22,797 nt of DNA. Source: a virus. The stretch spans positions 1 through 22,797 of the IMG/VR virus record IMGVR_UViG_3300031565_000404. One strand, written 5' to 3'. Under the pieces are notes generated by a model. The model did not search any database and was not told the DNA's origin. It saw nothing but the letters and a program-made list of their open reading frames with translations. Of the stretch, positions 4,080 through 13,280 are shown one piece after another. Each line of letters opens with the position of its first letter. Position 1 is the stretch's first letter. The position numbers and the translations under genes are program-made.

Positions 4080-4571
4080 ATGCGTTTAAATGAAATGACA
4101 ACAACTTTCGAAACAGCAAGAATGACTGTTTCACAAGCAAAAGCTACTATGAAGAAGCTTATGACGCTTCAAGGCTCAGAACTTGATGCTGCAGTATCTA
4201 AAAAATTAGATAGTGCGATAAATAATTTGGGAAAAGTTCTTACTAATGTTTATGACAAGATAGACTTTAAGCAGGAATACGTTGACCACAGTGATAGCAA
4301 TTCACTATACAATGGCGACGAAGGTATCAAGGAAGGTTACAATGCTGACACAGTAAGAGCGAAAGCTGTTTCTTTGTTGATAAACATTGAGCAAGGCTTG
4401 AAGAAATTTAGCGATAAGAAACTTGCTACATCGCACCAAAGAATTATCGATCATAGCACGATGAAATTTATCGAGCTTGATAAAAAGTATTTCAGTTCTT
4501 TAAAATCATCAGTAAGTGCTATTTCTGATGCTATTGAAGCATTGAACGAGCTTTCTTTCGAACAAAAATAA
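4080..4571 (+). CDS. Hypothetical helical protein (163 aa)
   Basis: This 163-residue protein is almost entirely helical, with alternating Lys, Leu, Ala and Ser. The N-terminal half reads like an amphipathic bundle (ARMTVSQAKATMKKLMTLQG). The middle has a loop with several Asp, Asn and Tyr residues (EYVDHSDSNSLYNGDEG). The C-terminal half has two more helices ending AIEALNEL. No family or catalytic motif is recognised. It is a lone gene between the tmRNA terminator and its own terminator, just upstream of TerL, the position where many phages keep a small terminase subunit. The helical content would allow that, but no DNA-binding motif is evident and I do not assign it. Translation could also begin at Met6. 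Confidence 0.65.
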   Translation: MRLNEMTTTFETARMTVSQAKATMKKLMTLQGSELDAAVSKKLDSAINNLGKVLTNVYDKIDFKQEYVDHSDSNSLYNGDEGIKEGYNADTVRAKAVSLLINIEQGLKKFSDKKLATSHQRIIDHSTMKFIELDKKYFSSLKSSVSAISDAIEALNELSFEQK

Positions 4572-4591
4572 TAACACTACCCACTAACCAT

Positions 4592-4624
4592 AAAAAACCC
4601 TATATCAAAAGTATGGGGTTTTTT
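4592..4624 (+). terminator. Intrinsic terminator before TerL
   Basis: CCCTATA pairs with TATGGGG (one G-T pair) around a short loop. The stem is extended by six upstream As against six Ts (4619-4624). It separates the 163-residue gene from the large structural operon. Confidence 0.8.
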
Positions 4625-4627
4625 ATT

Positions 4628-4635
4628 TATATTTG
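4628..4635 (+). promoter_or_regulatory. -7 box of the main structural operon
   Basis: TATATTTG begins 4 bases after the terminator T run and ends 17 bases before the TerL ATG. No convincing -33 TTTG is present, and the leader would be only about 10-12 bases. Confidence 0.6.
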
Positions 4636-4652
4636 TCTCAAGAACAGAAGAA

Positions 4653-6968
4653 ATGAGTATAAAGACAAAAAACGAAATAGTAAGGTCAAATAGGCTTGAC
4701 TTCCTTTTCGACCTGCATACCAAAGGAATATCGATAAGCGATGAGGATATAAAACTTCTCAAGCAGCACAACTATATCTCCGAGCCAGCTCTAAAAACAA
4801 AAAGAGCTACAAAAACACTATTGGTTTCTGATGTAAGCGTAAAAAGTGAAAAAGCCATCGATGCTGATAAGCATATCGATATAATATCTGGTTCTGTTGC
4901 TGAAGAAGAGAAGACTATAGTTATAAAAACTGCCGAGGGTTATAAAAACATCACAGAAGGAACGGACTACAGATTTGAAGGCTCTCTTGATATCCAAGCT
5001 GAAGATTGGTTGCCAACATCAAAAACTTTACACGAGAGGGATTTTATAGAATGGATTGACAGCATCAATTCTGGATTTCAAAAAATGGTCCCATACAAAA
5101 AGTTTAGGCTTTATGTACAGCAAGCAAATCAATGGTATTCAGAAAATGGCTCAATAACAAATCACCATTCACTTGATGAGCAAAAGTTTTACGCTATCGA
5201 AGAGATGCGTAGATGTAAAGAAAACTCGCTATACTTTCTAAATAAATACCTTGTGCTTAAAGAGGGTGATTTAACCTCTGGAGCAAGAACATACGATGCT
5301 AAGCCTGTTCACGAGGTTATTGCTTACATGTTTGACTGTGGCTACTCTATGATGATTGGTAAAGGTCGACAAATAGCAGCAACATCGACTCTTGGTGGTT
5401 GTGCCTTAAAGAAAATCGTTTTCAACAAAAATTTCTTCCTGAAATTTATTACACAAGATAAAGAAACCGGTATAGAGATTTTTGAAGATAAGATAAAATA
5501 TCCATTTAGCGAGCTGCCTGAATGGATGAAGCCTGCAGTAAGTAATGATAGGGATAATTTATTTAGACTTAGTTCTAAGGCTAAAAAAGGAACAAAAAAA
5601 GGTATAAACTCAAAACTACAAGTAGTAGCACCATCTGTTTCAGCGATAAATGGTGGTTCTCCACAGCTTGTAATGATAGATGAGGCTGGTTACATCGGAA
5701 TACTTGGTAAGATGATGAAAGAGGCTCGTCCTACAATGTTTATGCAGAACCCTATTACAAAGATGCTTGAAATGAAGCGTCAGATTATTGCTTGGGGTAC
5801 TGGTGGAGAAATGGATAAGGGTGGTAAAGCATACGAAGAGGAATATACTCAATGTATGAGAAACTGGACCAATAGAGAGTTTAGTAGTGGTATTGTTCCT
5901 TTATTTTTTGACTGGACATGTAGACCAGGTATTACAAAAGAATTTTACGAATCAGAGAAAAAAGTATATACTGTTGATGGCCCTGATAGAGAGGAAAAAC
6001 TTGTTCAATTTAGACAAACATACCCCTCTATTGTCGAAGATATGTTCCTTACCTCAGCAAAAACACTTGTTGGAATCGATTATATCAATAGAAACATTGA
6101 AAGGATCAGGGATATTCCTCACAACGTAAGAGCTCAGAAAGGATTTTTCGAGCCGGTATTTGACACATCAAGACCTGCAGGAGAAAATGAAGATGTTCCA
6201 TTCATGATAACAGGAGCCACATTTGTACCTACAGAAGATGATGACCCAAGAGCTTCAACTATAATATTCATGCACCCATACAAAAACTGGATAAATAGAT
6301 ATTATGGAGGAACGGATCCTATTGCTACAGATAACGGATATTCAAATATGGCATCAGCAATATTTGACGCCCACTATAAAACAACTTCAGCTATAGTAAA
6401 CTATAGGGATAGTAACCATAAATACACTTTCTTACAGACAATGCTACTCCATCTTTACTACGGAACAGAAAATAGCAGTGATAAAAGAGCTAAAGAGCTT
6501 GTAGAGTCAAACATTGGAACAGCATACATCGATTATGTAGACACAAAGGGGTTTTATAGTAGTTTGGTCTATAGAACAGAGCTTCCAGAGTATATGCAGG
6601 GAGGTTCAGCAATAATAGGTATAGATAACCGTTCAGCAAGAACTAAGTTTATAATAAATAAGCTATTTGAATTTATACAAGCATACGGAGATAGAATATG
6701 TATAGATGTATTTTTTATACAGCTAAGAACCTTTGTTTGCACCATTACAGATAGTGGTAATGAGACATGGGGAACGGCCGATAAAAGGAAATATCATGAT
6801 GACGTTTTGTTTGCTGTAGTTTTTTCTTATATTTGTAGCTTATCGTATTCTCATCTTATCCCTAAAGAGATAAAGAGTGAAGCTGACAAGTATATTGTTA
6901 GACATGAATTATATAGGGACCATAATGGAAACTTGAGTAGACGAGAAGTAAGAAAAAGAGTCGCATAA
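4653..6968 (+). CDS. Terminase large subunit (TerL)
   Basis: This ATPase-nuclease motor cuts concatemeric DNA and pumps it through the portal. The 771-residue protein has about 200 N-terminal residues before the ATPase. A deviant Walker A lies at about 234-246 (IGKGRQIAATST, Gly236-Lys237-Gly238-Arg239-Gln240). Walker B is LVMIDEAG with Asp343-Glu344. The coupling segment is IIAWGTGG. The RNase H-like nuclease starts near 550 with YYGGTDPI (Asp555) and ends with KYHDDVLFAV (Asp716-Asp717). The classical Walker A lysine position is not Lys, as in several TerL families where an upstream basic residue takes over. Length and neighbours fit crAss-like terminases. Its TAA overlaps the next ATG by one base. 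Confidence 0.95.
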   Translation: MSIKTKNEIVRSNRLDFLFDLHTKGISISDEDIKLLKQHNYISEPALKTKRATKTLLVSDVSVKSEKAIDADKHIDIISGSVAEEEKTIVIKTAEGYKNITEGTDYRFEGSLDIQAEDWLPTSKTLHERDFIEWIDSINSGFQKMVPYKKFRLYVQQANQWYSENGSITNHHSLDEQKFYAIEEMRRCKENSLYFLNKYLVLKEGDLTSGARTYDAKPVHEVIAYMFDCGYSMMIGKGRQIAATSTLGGCALKKIVFNKNFFLKFITQDKETGIEIFEDKIKYPFSELPEWMKPAVSNDRDNLFRLSSKAKKGTKKGINSKLQVVAPSVSAINGGSPQLVMIDEAGYIGILGKMMKEARPTMFMQNPITKMLEMKRQIIAWGTGGEMDKGGKAYEEEYTQCMRNWTNREFSSGIVPLFFDWTCRPGITKEFYESEKKVYTVDGPDREEKLVQFRQTYPSIVEDMFLTSAKTLVGIDYINRNIERIRDIPHNVRAQKGFFEPVFDTSRPAGENEDVPFMITGATFVPTEDDDPRASTIIFMHPYKNWINRYYGGTDPIATDNGYSNMASAIFDAHYKTTSAIVNYRDSNHKYTFLQTMLLHLYYGTENSSDKRAKELVESNIGTAYIDYVDTKGFYSSLVYRTELPEYMQGGSAIIGIDNRSARTKFIINKLFEFIQAYGDRICIDVFFIQLRTFVCTITDSGNETWGTADKRKYHDDVLFAVVFSYICSLSYSHLIPKEIKSEADKYIVRHELYRDHNGNLSRREVRKRVA

Positions 6969-7561
6969 TGAGTAAAGAACCTACAGATAAAAAATTGTCA
7001 ATGTTCTATCCAAGAACTAAGAATGGTCTTTTATCAGATTATCCAGAATTAAAAAAGGTAGACATATTTACGAAAGTAAATAAGTTTGAATTGCTTTTTG
7101 CTTGGTATTTTGCATGTAAAGCAAGTCCATTCATGTATGAGGAAGACGATAGGAAAAGAACCGAATTAGCTCTTATTGAATCGCATGGTAAAAATGCTGA
7201 CGCATTAAAAAGCACTTACTCAGCAGGAAACTATCCTGAAAAATTAAGAATTGCTATTGGAGAAATGCGTAGATTTGAAATTGGTCCAAGAATACGTGCA
7301 AAAATGATGACTGAAAAGATAATGCAAAACTATGAGTTGCTTGTCGATGTAAATATAAAGACTGAATTTCTAAATAAAGATAGCGAGGTTGATTGGACAA
7401 AGAAAAAAGCATACATAGACGCTTGTGCTGTAATAAGTAGAAACATGTCTACACTTATAAACCAAGCTGAAGGCGGATTTGGTATAACTGAAAAAGAAGA
7501 CGGGGACTTTATCGAATTAAACGCTGAAGACCTAATAGAACAATTTCACGACACACATTAA
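6968..7561 (+). CDS. Conserved hypothetical protein between TerL and portal (197 aa)
   Basis: This 197-residue protein is not recognised by fold. It begins with a Lys-rich segment (KKLSMFYPRTKNG) and continues with mainly helical sequence, including FELLFAWYFACKASPF, RIAIGEMRRFEIGPRIRAKM and KKAYIDACAVISRNMSTLIN. It ends in a very acidic tail (EKEDGDFIELNAEDLIEQF). It is translationally coupled to TerL and is followed by the portal after 14 bases, so it very probably acts in packaging or portal assembly. A small terminase subunit or a portal partner are candidate roles from position alone. No helix-turn-helix is clear. Confidence 0.75.
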   Translation: MSKEPTDKKLSMFYPRTKNGLLSDYPELKKVDIFTKVNKFELLFAWYFACKASPFMYEEDDRKRTELALIESHGKNADALKSTYSAGNYPEKLRIAIGEMRRFEIGPRIRAKMMTEKIMQNYELLVDVNIKTEFLNKDSEVDWTKKKAYIDACAVISRNMSTLINQAEGGFGITEKEDGDFIELNAEDLIEQFHDTH

Positions 7562-7575
7562 AAAAAGATTAATTT

Positions 7576-9813
7576 ATGTTCTACTTTTCAAACGAAGCAG
7601 TTAATAAACCAAATAGACTAACTACAAAGGATAAGGACGCTGCTTATCACTTGCAGTATGGGAAATTCACCCTTACAGATGCAAGCACATCTTTGCACCA
7701 GGAATTTATAGCTAAAACAAAGCTAAATAAAAACTTCTATAAAGGTAATCAATGGACCTTCGATGAAGATGTTGAGGCTTTTTTAATGGATGCTACCAAG
7801 CAAACAAGAAATAGAATAAAGATTGTACACAACCTTATTCGCCCAATGATAGAGCAGTTTAGAGGTAACTCTATACGCTTATCAATAAATGCAAGTGCAA
7901 AAAGTGTATCTAAAAAAGCTATAAATAGAAGAGAGCGTTCTCTTGGGGAAAAATTACTAAAGACAAGGGTTGCCATGGAGTTTCCTGCTCTTGGTAGGCT
8001 AATGAAAGAAGCTGATAAATCTATTGGAGATAGCGAGAATGAAACTATTGAAATACACGAGAACCTATATGTAGATTCTTTTGTTAAAACCATAAACAGC
8101 CTTATTCAGTATGTTAAAAACCTAAATAATCTTGACGAAAAACAGACAAGGGTTGCTCAAAATCTTGGTTTATCTGGTCTTGCTGTAATAGAGGGGTTTG
8201 AACATGGTGGACACCAAAGATATGATATAGTTGAGTCCGAAGAGTTTTTCTTTGACCGTTCAGCGAGAGAGTACGACCTTACTGATGCTGATTATATGGG
8301 TAAATGCGTTGGAATGTTGCCTACAGATATTTTCGAAGGATATCAAAACATAGATGATGACAAAAGGGAAGCAATAGAGTCCTACGTTTCTGAAAGACAA
8401 TCAAATCTAAACAACTCTGTAAATGGTGAAACTGTAAATGTTGGATCAACAAAAATACCAGTTTGCCACTCTTACTGGAGAGACGAAGAGAAGAAAGATG
8501 CCGGATATGTATATGATGAATTTGGATATCCATACCTTATATATTTAGGAGAGACAGAAAACCCACGAACAGGAGAACCATATACTGAGGAAGATTTAAT
8601 AGAACCACCTGCCTCACCGAAAAACGAAAGATTATTCAAGGGAAAAAAGAAAAGGTCTATGTATATAGATGTTCTTAGATTCTGTGTATTCATACCGTTT
8701 GGAGCTATAGGAAACCCAACCATGGGAAAAGATAAGATCCCAGACATTGTTCTTGATTACGGTTTACACCCTTACCAAGAGACTGAATGGTTAGACTTAT
8801 CAAATGTTAAATTCCCTTTCAAATGCTACACATGGGGATATGTTGATGGAGAGATAATGAGTCCAGTAGATGATGCTATAAATCCACAGAGATTTATAAA
8901 TAGAGTATTGTCTGTGGCAGAATCACAAATAAACCAATCTGGAGGTTCGAGTGTAGTTGTTGATAAAGATGCTGTTGATGGTCCTGACGGGGAAGATGCT
9001 CTTTATAGAGATATTGACCAAGGAAAACCAATAACACTAAGAACAAAAGGAAGAGGAATACCAAACTCTGTAGGTGTTTATGATGCCACCCCAAAACAAG
9101 GGACTTATAGATTGTTTGATATCATACCAGTAATGGAGGGTATCATACAGAAAAACACAGGTGTAAATGAGGGATTAAAAGGAGAAAGCACAGGTTCAGA
9201 CCAACTTGTAGGAGTAACACAGTTGCTTATACAAAGAGGTTCGTTAATGCAGGAGCCATTCTATAATGCTTTAACACAAGTATTCTTGCAGGTTCACCAG
9301 CATACTGCAACGGTAGCTAAAAGAATGTACATAGATAACGAGAGAGAACTTGCTATTGCTGTTGGGGATGATGGTGTTGAAATACTTGAATTAAGCAAAG
9401 AGATGCGTAATGAGGACTTTAGAACTTTTGTTACGAGAGAAAATGCGGAAGAATCTTTATTTGCTCAGGGAGACCAAATGCTTAATGTATTCCTTCAAAC
9501 AGGAATGATAGATGAAACTATATATGCTAACCTATACTCAAGATCTACGCCTGCCGACGTAGCTATGGCTCTTAGAGAAAATTCCGGAAAGAAAATAGAG
9601 CTACAAAGACAGCAAGCAAAACAAGCACAGGCTGACCAACAAATAGCAGCACAACAAATAGCACAGCAAGAAGCTGCTAACGCTCAATTTATAGAGAACG
9701 AAAGAAAGGGTAGAACCATAGAAAAAATGGAGGACCACTCTAACGAAATGGAAAAAATAGCATTAAAAGGAGAGATTGATGCAATGAATAAAACAAAAAA
9801 CGCAACATTATAG
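7576..9813 (+). CDS. Portal protein
   Basis: This would form the dodecameric portal vertex through which DNA enters and leaves the capsid. The 745-residue protein has the length and layout of crAss-like portals. An N-terminal segment contains RNRIKIVHNLIRPMIEQF (about 79-96). A long clip/wing region follows (TRVAQNLGLSGLAVIEGF). A core contains SVVVDKDAVDGPDGED and the helix region NTGVNEGLKGESTGSDQ near residues 530-546. The last 70 residues are a Gln/Ala-rich coiled coil (QQAKQAQADQQIAAQQIAQQ), probably the barrel. The assignment rests on pattern and order (TerL, coupled gene, portal), not on a search. Confidence 0.85.
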   Translation: MFYFSNEAVNKPNRLTTKDKDAAYHLQYGKFTLTDASTSLHQEFIAKTKLNKNFYKGNQWTFDEDVEAFLMDATKQTRNRIKIVHNLIRPMIEQFRGNSIRLSINASAKSVSKKAINRRERSLGEKLLKTRVAMEFPALGRLMKEADKSIGDSENETIEIHENLYVDSFVKTINSLIQYVKNLNNLDEKQTRVAQNLGLSGLAVIEGFEHGGHQRYDIVESEEFFFDRSAREYDLTDADYMGKCVGMLPTDIFEGYQNIDDDKREAIESYVSERQSNLNNSVNGETVNVGSTKIPVCHSYWRDEEKKDAGYVYDEFGYPYLIYLGETENPRTGEPYTEEDLIEPPASPKNERLFKGKKKRSMYIDVLRFCVFIPFGAIGNPTMGKDKIPDIVLDYGLHPYQETEWLDLSNVKFPFKCYTWGYVDGEIMSPVDDAINPQRFINRVLSVAESQINQSGGSSVVVDKDAVDGPDGEDALYRDIDQGKPITLRTKGRGIPNSVGVYDATPKQGTYRLFDIIPVMEGIIQKNTGVNEGLKGESTGSDQLVGVTQLLIQRGSLMQEPFYNALTQVFLQVHQHTATVAKRMYIDNERELAIAVGDDGVEILELSKEMRNEDFRTFVTRENAEESLFAQGDQMLNVFLQTGMIDETIYANLYSRSTPADVAMALRENSGKKIELQRQQAKQAQADQQIAAQQIAQQEAANAQFIENERKGRTIEKMEDHSNEMEKIALKGEIDAMNKTKNATL

Positions 9814-9844
9814 TTTGTTGTATTAAAAAAATATTTATATTTGC
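9814..9844 (+). promoter_or_regulatory. Internal promoter before the scaffold/capsid genes
   Basis: TTTG (9814-9817) is followed after 18 bases by TATATTTGC (9836-9844). This is the best -33/-7 pair in the window and lies at the start of the portal-to-scaffold gap, 21 bases before the ATG at 9866. Confidence 0.75.
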
Positions 9845-9865
9845 CTAAATAGTAAAAGGAAAACT

Positions 9866-11119
9866 ATGTCAGAACAAGCAGAAAACTTAGGAGAAGAGCA
9901 AGGGGTAAGTAGAGAACAATCACTATCATCTGTAATGGGTGCTCTTGAAGGTTTGATACCACAATCCACTGCAGAAGAAATCTCTATACAGATGAACCCA
10001 GTAGGAAATCCAAATCCAAACGAGGAAGAGGAAATTGAACCTGAAATTATTGATCCAAACGACGCAACAGCAGTAGCTAACGATTTGCTAAAGTCAAAAG
10101 GTAAAAAAGAATCTAAACCTGAAGATGAGGAATCAGAAGAGGAAGAAGAGGAAGAAGAACCTGTTGATGGTGTTGAAGTAACTATAGATAGCCCTATTTT
10201 TGGGGGTGAAAAAGTTGTTAAAACTCAGTCAACAAAAAAACAAGAAGATTTTGTTTTTGAAGGCAAAGAGAAAGTTGATGTTTTTGTAAAAGAGAAAACT
10301 GGTATTGAAAACTTAGAAGCTTTAGTTTCTGGTTTTTCAGAGCTTAAAAGTAAGTCTGAAGAATTTGAAATAACTAAAGGGCTTGTAAGCAAATACGAAG
10401 GAATTTTCCAGCAAATCCCTGCTGAACTGTATCAAGGAATTGATGCTTTTCTTCAAGGTAAAGACTGGAAGACACCGATAGTTAGTAAGCCTAATATGGA
10501 CTTCAGCAAAGAAGCAAGTGCTCATGCTGTAAAATCATTGGTTGACAATTATCTTCCTGGAGAGTTTTCTAAAGAAGAGTGGGATGACTATAATTCTGAA
10601 GACCCTGACACTGGAATTAAGAAAGCTATAGATTTAGCTGTTAACACTGCTAAAAAGCAGTATGAAGCAGACAAGGTAGCTCTTGATAGTTTTAAAGGGA
10701 ACCAGATTAAAGAGGCTCAGGAAAGAGAGAGTAAAGTTAATAGTTCTATAGATGAATCTATAGAGTTTTTAAAGAAAAGTTTGGACGGTGCTGATGATGG
10801 TTATGTAAAAAGAATGAAGCAAAACCTAACTGTTCAAAAATTGAATGAATTATTTTTCAATCAAGACGGAACCTTTAAGAAGGAAGCTGCGTTAAGAATT
10901 AGTATGGCGGAACATGGCTACGACATGTTGGAGCAATATAAGACAATAGCACAGCATCAATCTGAAACAAATGAAAGACAAGCAATACTGGAAAGGACTC
11001 CAGCGAAACCAAAAGTGAAAAAGAAATCAGAAGATCAAAACAATAGTGTAAGACCAGAGGTAAGGACAGCAATAGACGCAATAACTAAAGGTGTAGGAAC
11101 GACTAATAATGTATATTAA
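9866..11119 (+). CDS. Probable scaffolding protein (417 aa)
   Basis: This lies between portal and major capsid protein, the usual scaffold position. The N-terminal 100 residues are strongly acidic with runs of Glu (EEEEIEPEIIDPND and later DEESEEEEEEEEP). The rest is charged, helical and free of cysteine. The C-terminal part contains several long helices (YVKRMKQNLTVQKLNELFF) and a basic tail (KPKVKKKSEDQ). Acidic, helical, low-complexity proteins with a basic C-terminus are typical of capsid scaffolds, which bind the inside of the shell and are later removed. No serine-protease motif is seen. The call is inference from position and composition. Confidence 0.65.
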   Translation: MSEQAENLGEEQGVSREQSLSSVMGALEGLIPQSTAEEISIQMNPVGNPNPNEEEEIEPEIIDPNDATAVANDLLKSKGKKESKPEDEESEEEEEEEEPVDGVEVTIDSPIFGGEKVVKTQSTKKQEDFVFEGKEKVDVFVKEKTGIENLEALVSGFSELKSKSEEFEITKGLVSKYEGIFQQIPAELYQGIDAFLQGKDWKTPIVSKPNMDFSKEASAHAVKSLVDNYLPGEFSKEEWDDYNSEDPDTGIKKAIDLAVNTAKKQYEADKVALDSFKGNQIKEAQERESKVNSSIDESIEFLKKSLDGADDGYVKRMKQNLTVQKLNELFFNQDGTFKKEAALRISMAEHGYDMLEQYKTIAQHQSETNERQAILERTPAKPKVKKKSEDQNNSVRPEVRTAIDAITKGVGTTNNVY

Positions 11120-11149
11120 AAGTTAAACTAAAACCAAAAAATTATTATT

Positions 11150-12427
11150 ATGAGTGCACAAACTTATGTACCTGGTGTTGGAAATTCACCTTTCGGGAAT
11201 TTAAACACTAACCCAGAAGGGTCGAATTACGCAGTTGATTCAGGCTTTTCACCACAAGAATCAATTTTAATTCAAAAAGCTGTAAAACAAGCAATTTTTG
11301 ACGCTGCTCCAGCTCAATACAATGCTTTGAAGCTTTTGAATATGAAACCTTACAAGGATAAAAACCTTGACGAGTTTTCTTATTTAGAGAAGACTTTTGG
11401 TAGAAGTCCTATTGAGGCTACTGCTATCGTTGCTGCTCAAGCTGGTGCTGCTGGTGTTTCACAAACACAAACTATCCCATTAACGGCGGCTTCTATGAAT
11501 CACGTTTCTGAGGATTTAATTATTATCTATCCTGACAACAGTAAAGCTGTTATTACTCAGGTTGGTCCTGGTAATCAAATTATCGTATCTTCACAAACAA
11601 GTGATGGTTTATCTGCTATCGCAGCTAACGATATTTTTGCTTTCCAATCAACTATCGAGTCTGACGGAATGGATGTGTTCAAAAACTACGAAAGAATGGA
11701 ATTTGTTGAGAGATACAACTACATCCAATTCTTCATGAGAGCTCAAAGATGGGCGAGAGTAGAGATGCAAAAACACATCAACGCAGGTACTACTGATTAC
11801 CTTACTCACGATAAACAACACAAATTAAACCAGTTAAGAGTAGATTTCTTCAACTCTTACTTCAATGGTCAAAGAGGTGAGTTTCCGTTGTCTGGTGGTA
11901 GAGTAGCTAAAGCTATGGGTGGTGTTTATCCTACTATGGTTGCTGCAGGTTCAGCAAGTGCTAACCCGACTGTAGCTGGTTTACAAGCTGCTTTCGAAAC
12001 ATTGGCTTTCCAAACAAACTTCAAGGTTGAAGGTGGTACTCGTTTCATTTATGGAACAGATGAGATTCTTAATGAGTTCTCTAAAATCTACAAACAACCA
12101 GGATTGAGATATTCTCCAAACGATGAGGTTGCTAACTTGAAACTGAGAAGAATCGAGGTAGGAACAATGAACTTCGTTTTAGTTCCTTGTGAATTATTTA
12201 GAGAAGAGTCTTGTTTCCCTGCTGAATGGAAAAGAAAAATCTTGGTTTTAGATCAAGAGGCTATCTCTCCAGTAAAAATGAAAGGAATTGACGCTCTTGA
12301 AATGGGACAAACTCTTAACAGAGGTAAGAACGGAACAAGAGAAAACTACATCGATTACTGGTGTGGTGGTCAGTTGAGCTTAGAGTTCAACAATCCAGTA
12401 GGATGTTTCTGGATTGATGTTCAGTAG
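11150..12427 (+). CDS. Major capsid protein, HK97-fold crAss-like type
   Basis: This is the shell subunit of the icosahedral head. The 425-residue protein has an Asn/Gly-rich N-arm, a helix ESILIQKAVKQAIFDAAP, and a small-residue region AIVAAQAGAAGVSQTQTIPL. A long spine-like helix follows (YNYIQFFMRAQRWARVEMQK), then an A-domain region around GGTRFIYGTDEILNEFSKI, and a C-terminus GGQLSLEFNNPVGCFWIDVQ. This arrangement resembles capsid proteins of crAss-like phages. Codon choice differs from neighbours, with more C-ending Asn, Phe, Tyr and Ile codons, as expected for the most abundant virion protein. An 8-bp hairpin follows the stop codon. Confidence 0.85.
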   Translation: MSAQTYVPGVGNSPFGNLNTNPEGSNYAVDSGFSPQESILIQKAVKQAIFDAAPAQYNALKLLNMKPYKDKNLDEFSYLEKTFGRSPIEATAIVAAQAGAAGVSQTQTIPLTAASMNHVSEDLIIIYPDNSKAVITQVGPGNQIIVSSQTSDGLSAIAANDIFAFQSTIESDGMDVFKNYERMEFVERYNYIQFFMRAQRWARVEMQKHINAGTTDYLTHDKQHKLNQLRVDFFNSYFNGQRGEFPLSGGRVAKAMGGVYPTMVAAGSASANPTVAGLQAAFETLAFQTNFKVEGGTRFIYGTDEILNEFSKIYKQPGLRYSPNDEVANLKLRRIEVGTMNFVLVPCELFREESCFPAEWKRKILVLDQEAISPVKMKGIDALEMGQTLNRGKNGTRENYIDYWCGGQLSLEFNNPVGCFWIDVQ

Positions 12428-12447
12428 TATAAAAACTAACTAACATG

Positions 12448-12475
12448 GGGTTGGCTCTTGAAAAAGTGCCAACCC
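12448..12475 (+). terminator. Hairpin after the capsid gene, possible partial terminator
   Basis: GGGTTGGC (12448-12455) pairs perfectly with GCCAACCC (12468-12475) around a 12-base loop and is followed by TTATTTT. The T run is interrupted, so it may act as a leaky terminator or a 3' stabilising hairpin that sets capsid mRNA apart from the downstream genes. Confidence 0.55.
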
Positions 12476-12503
12476 TTATTTTAAATATAAAATAAAAAAC
12501 AAG

Positions 12504-13277
12504 ATGGCTTTAGAAATAGAAGAATTATCAGGCTCAGAAGAAAACAAGAAAAAATCAGAAGACACAAATCAAACAGAATTGATTCTTGCAATGCAAAAAC
12601 AAATTAGTGAATTGCAAAACCAAAAATCAAGTGGTAACAAAAGTGATGTTGACATTGCTGATGTGTTAAAAGATTTAGTTGCTGGACTAAAAGAAAAACC
12701 AGATAGTGAAAAGTACGGTGGAGACAATTTTTATGTAAAACATGAAGATATCGACCCTGAAGATTTAATAATTGATGGCGTTCCTTTTTATTGTCACCAG
12801 GTAATGTATGTTATTGTTGATGATAAAAGAAATGGACACCCAGTAAGAACTCCTTTTGGAAATACTATCGTTTTTGAGTATCAATCAACAAGAAGAGTTA
12901 AAAATGGTAAGGAAGAAAGATTGCATAATATATCTCAGTATGTCAGCAAAAGTAAGAAAGAAGTGGCTTGGCTTAAACAGCATAGAGGTTACGGTTCTAT
13001 ATTTTTTGAAAGTCATATTGACGCGATGAATGTTGACGGTAGAAAAGCTGCTAAATTAGCAAAAATCATGGCCGTATTACAAAGGTCTGATACTGGTAAA
13101 ATTATAAAACTGGCTAATCAGAACGGAATAACACCATCTCAAGATGTAGATATGTTAAGATTGTCAATAGCAAACAAGCAAGCTGAAAATGAAATTGCTG
13201 CTGAAGATGCTGCTAACCAAATTAAATTACGAAACTCAATTATAGAAAAAGAAATTATACCAACAAAAAATTTATAA
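12504..13277 (+). CDS. Structural protein following the capsid gene (257 aa)
   Basis: This 257-residue protein is not firmly recognised. Residues 1-75 are low-complexity, with Glu, Lys, Ser, Gln and Asn (SGSEENKKKSEDTNQ, then a helix). A compact domain follows from about 80 to 170, with probable beta strands (VPFYCHQVMYVIVDD, NTIVFEYQSTRRVKNG). The C-terminal 80 residues are helical and end EKEIIPTKNL. The position directly after the major capsid protein fits a capsid auxiliary or head-completion protein of crAss-like phages. The disordered N-terminus could reach into the capsid. It lies 3 bases from the next gene. Confidence 0.65.
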   Translation: MALEIEELSGSEENKKKSEDTNQTELILAMQKQISELQNQKSSGNKSDVDIADVLKDLVAGLKEKPDSEKYGGDNFYVKHEDIDPEDLIIDGVPFYCHQVMYVIVDDKRNGHPVRTPFGNTIVFEYQSTRRVKNGKEERLHNISQYVSKSKKEVAWLKQHRGYGSIFFESHIDAMNVDGRKAAKLAKIMAVLQRSDTGKIIKLANQNGITPSQDVDMLRLSIANKQAENEIAAEDAANQIKLRNSIIEKEIIPTKNL

Positions 13278-13280
13278 GAA

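Noticed and set aside
5640-6129. Extra open frames of 70 and 80 residues inside TerL
   Set aside because: They overlap the conserved ATPase region in other frames and have shadow-like composition.
12446-12496. Tiny ORF starting at the ATG before the capsid-gene hairpin
   Set aside because: The frame is only 16 codons and is made mostly of the hairpin itself.
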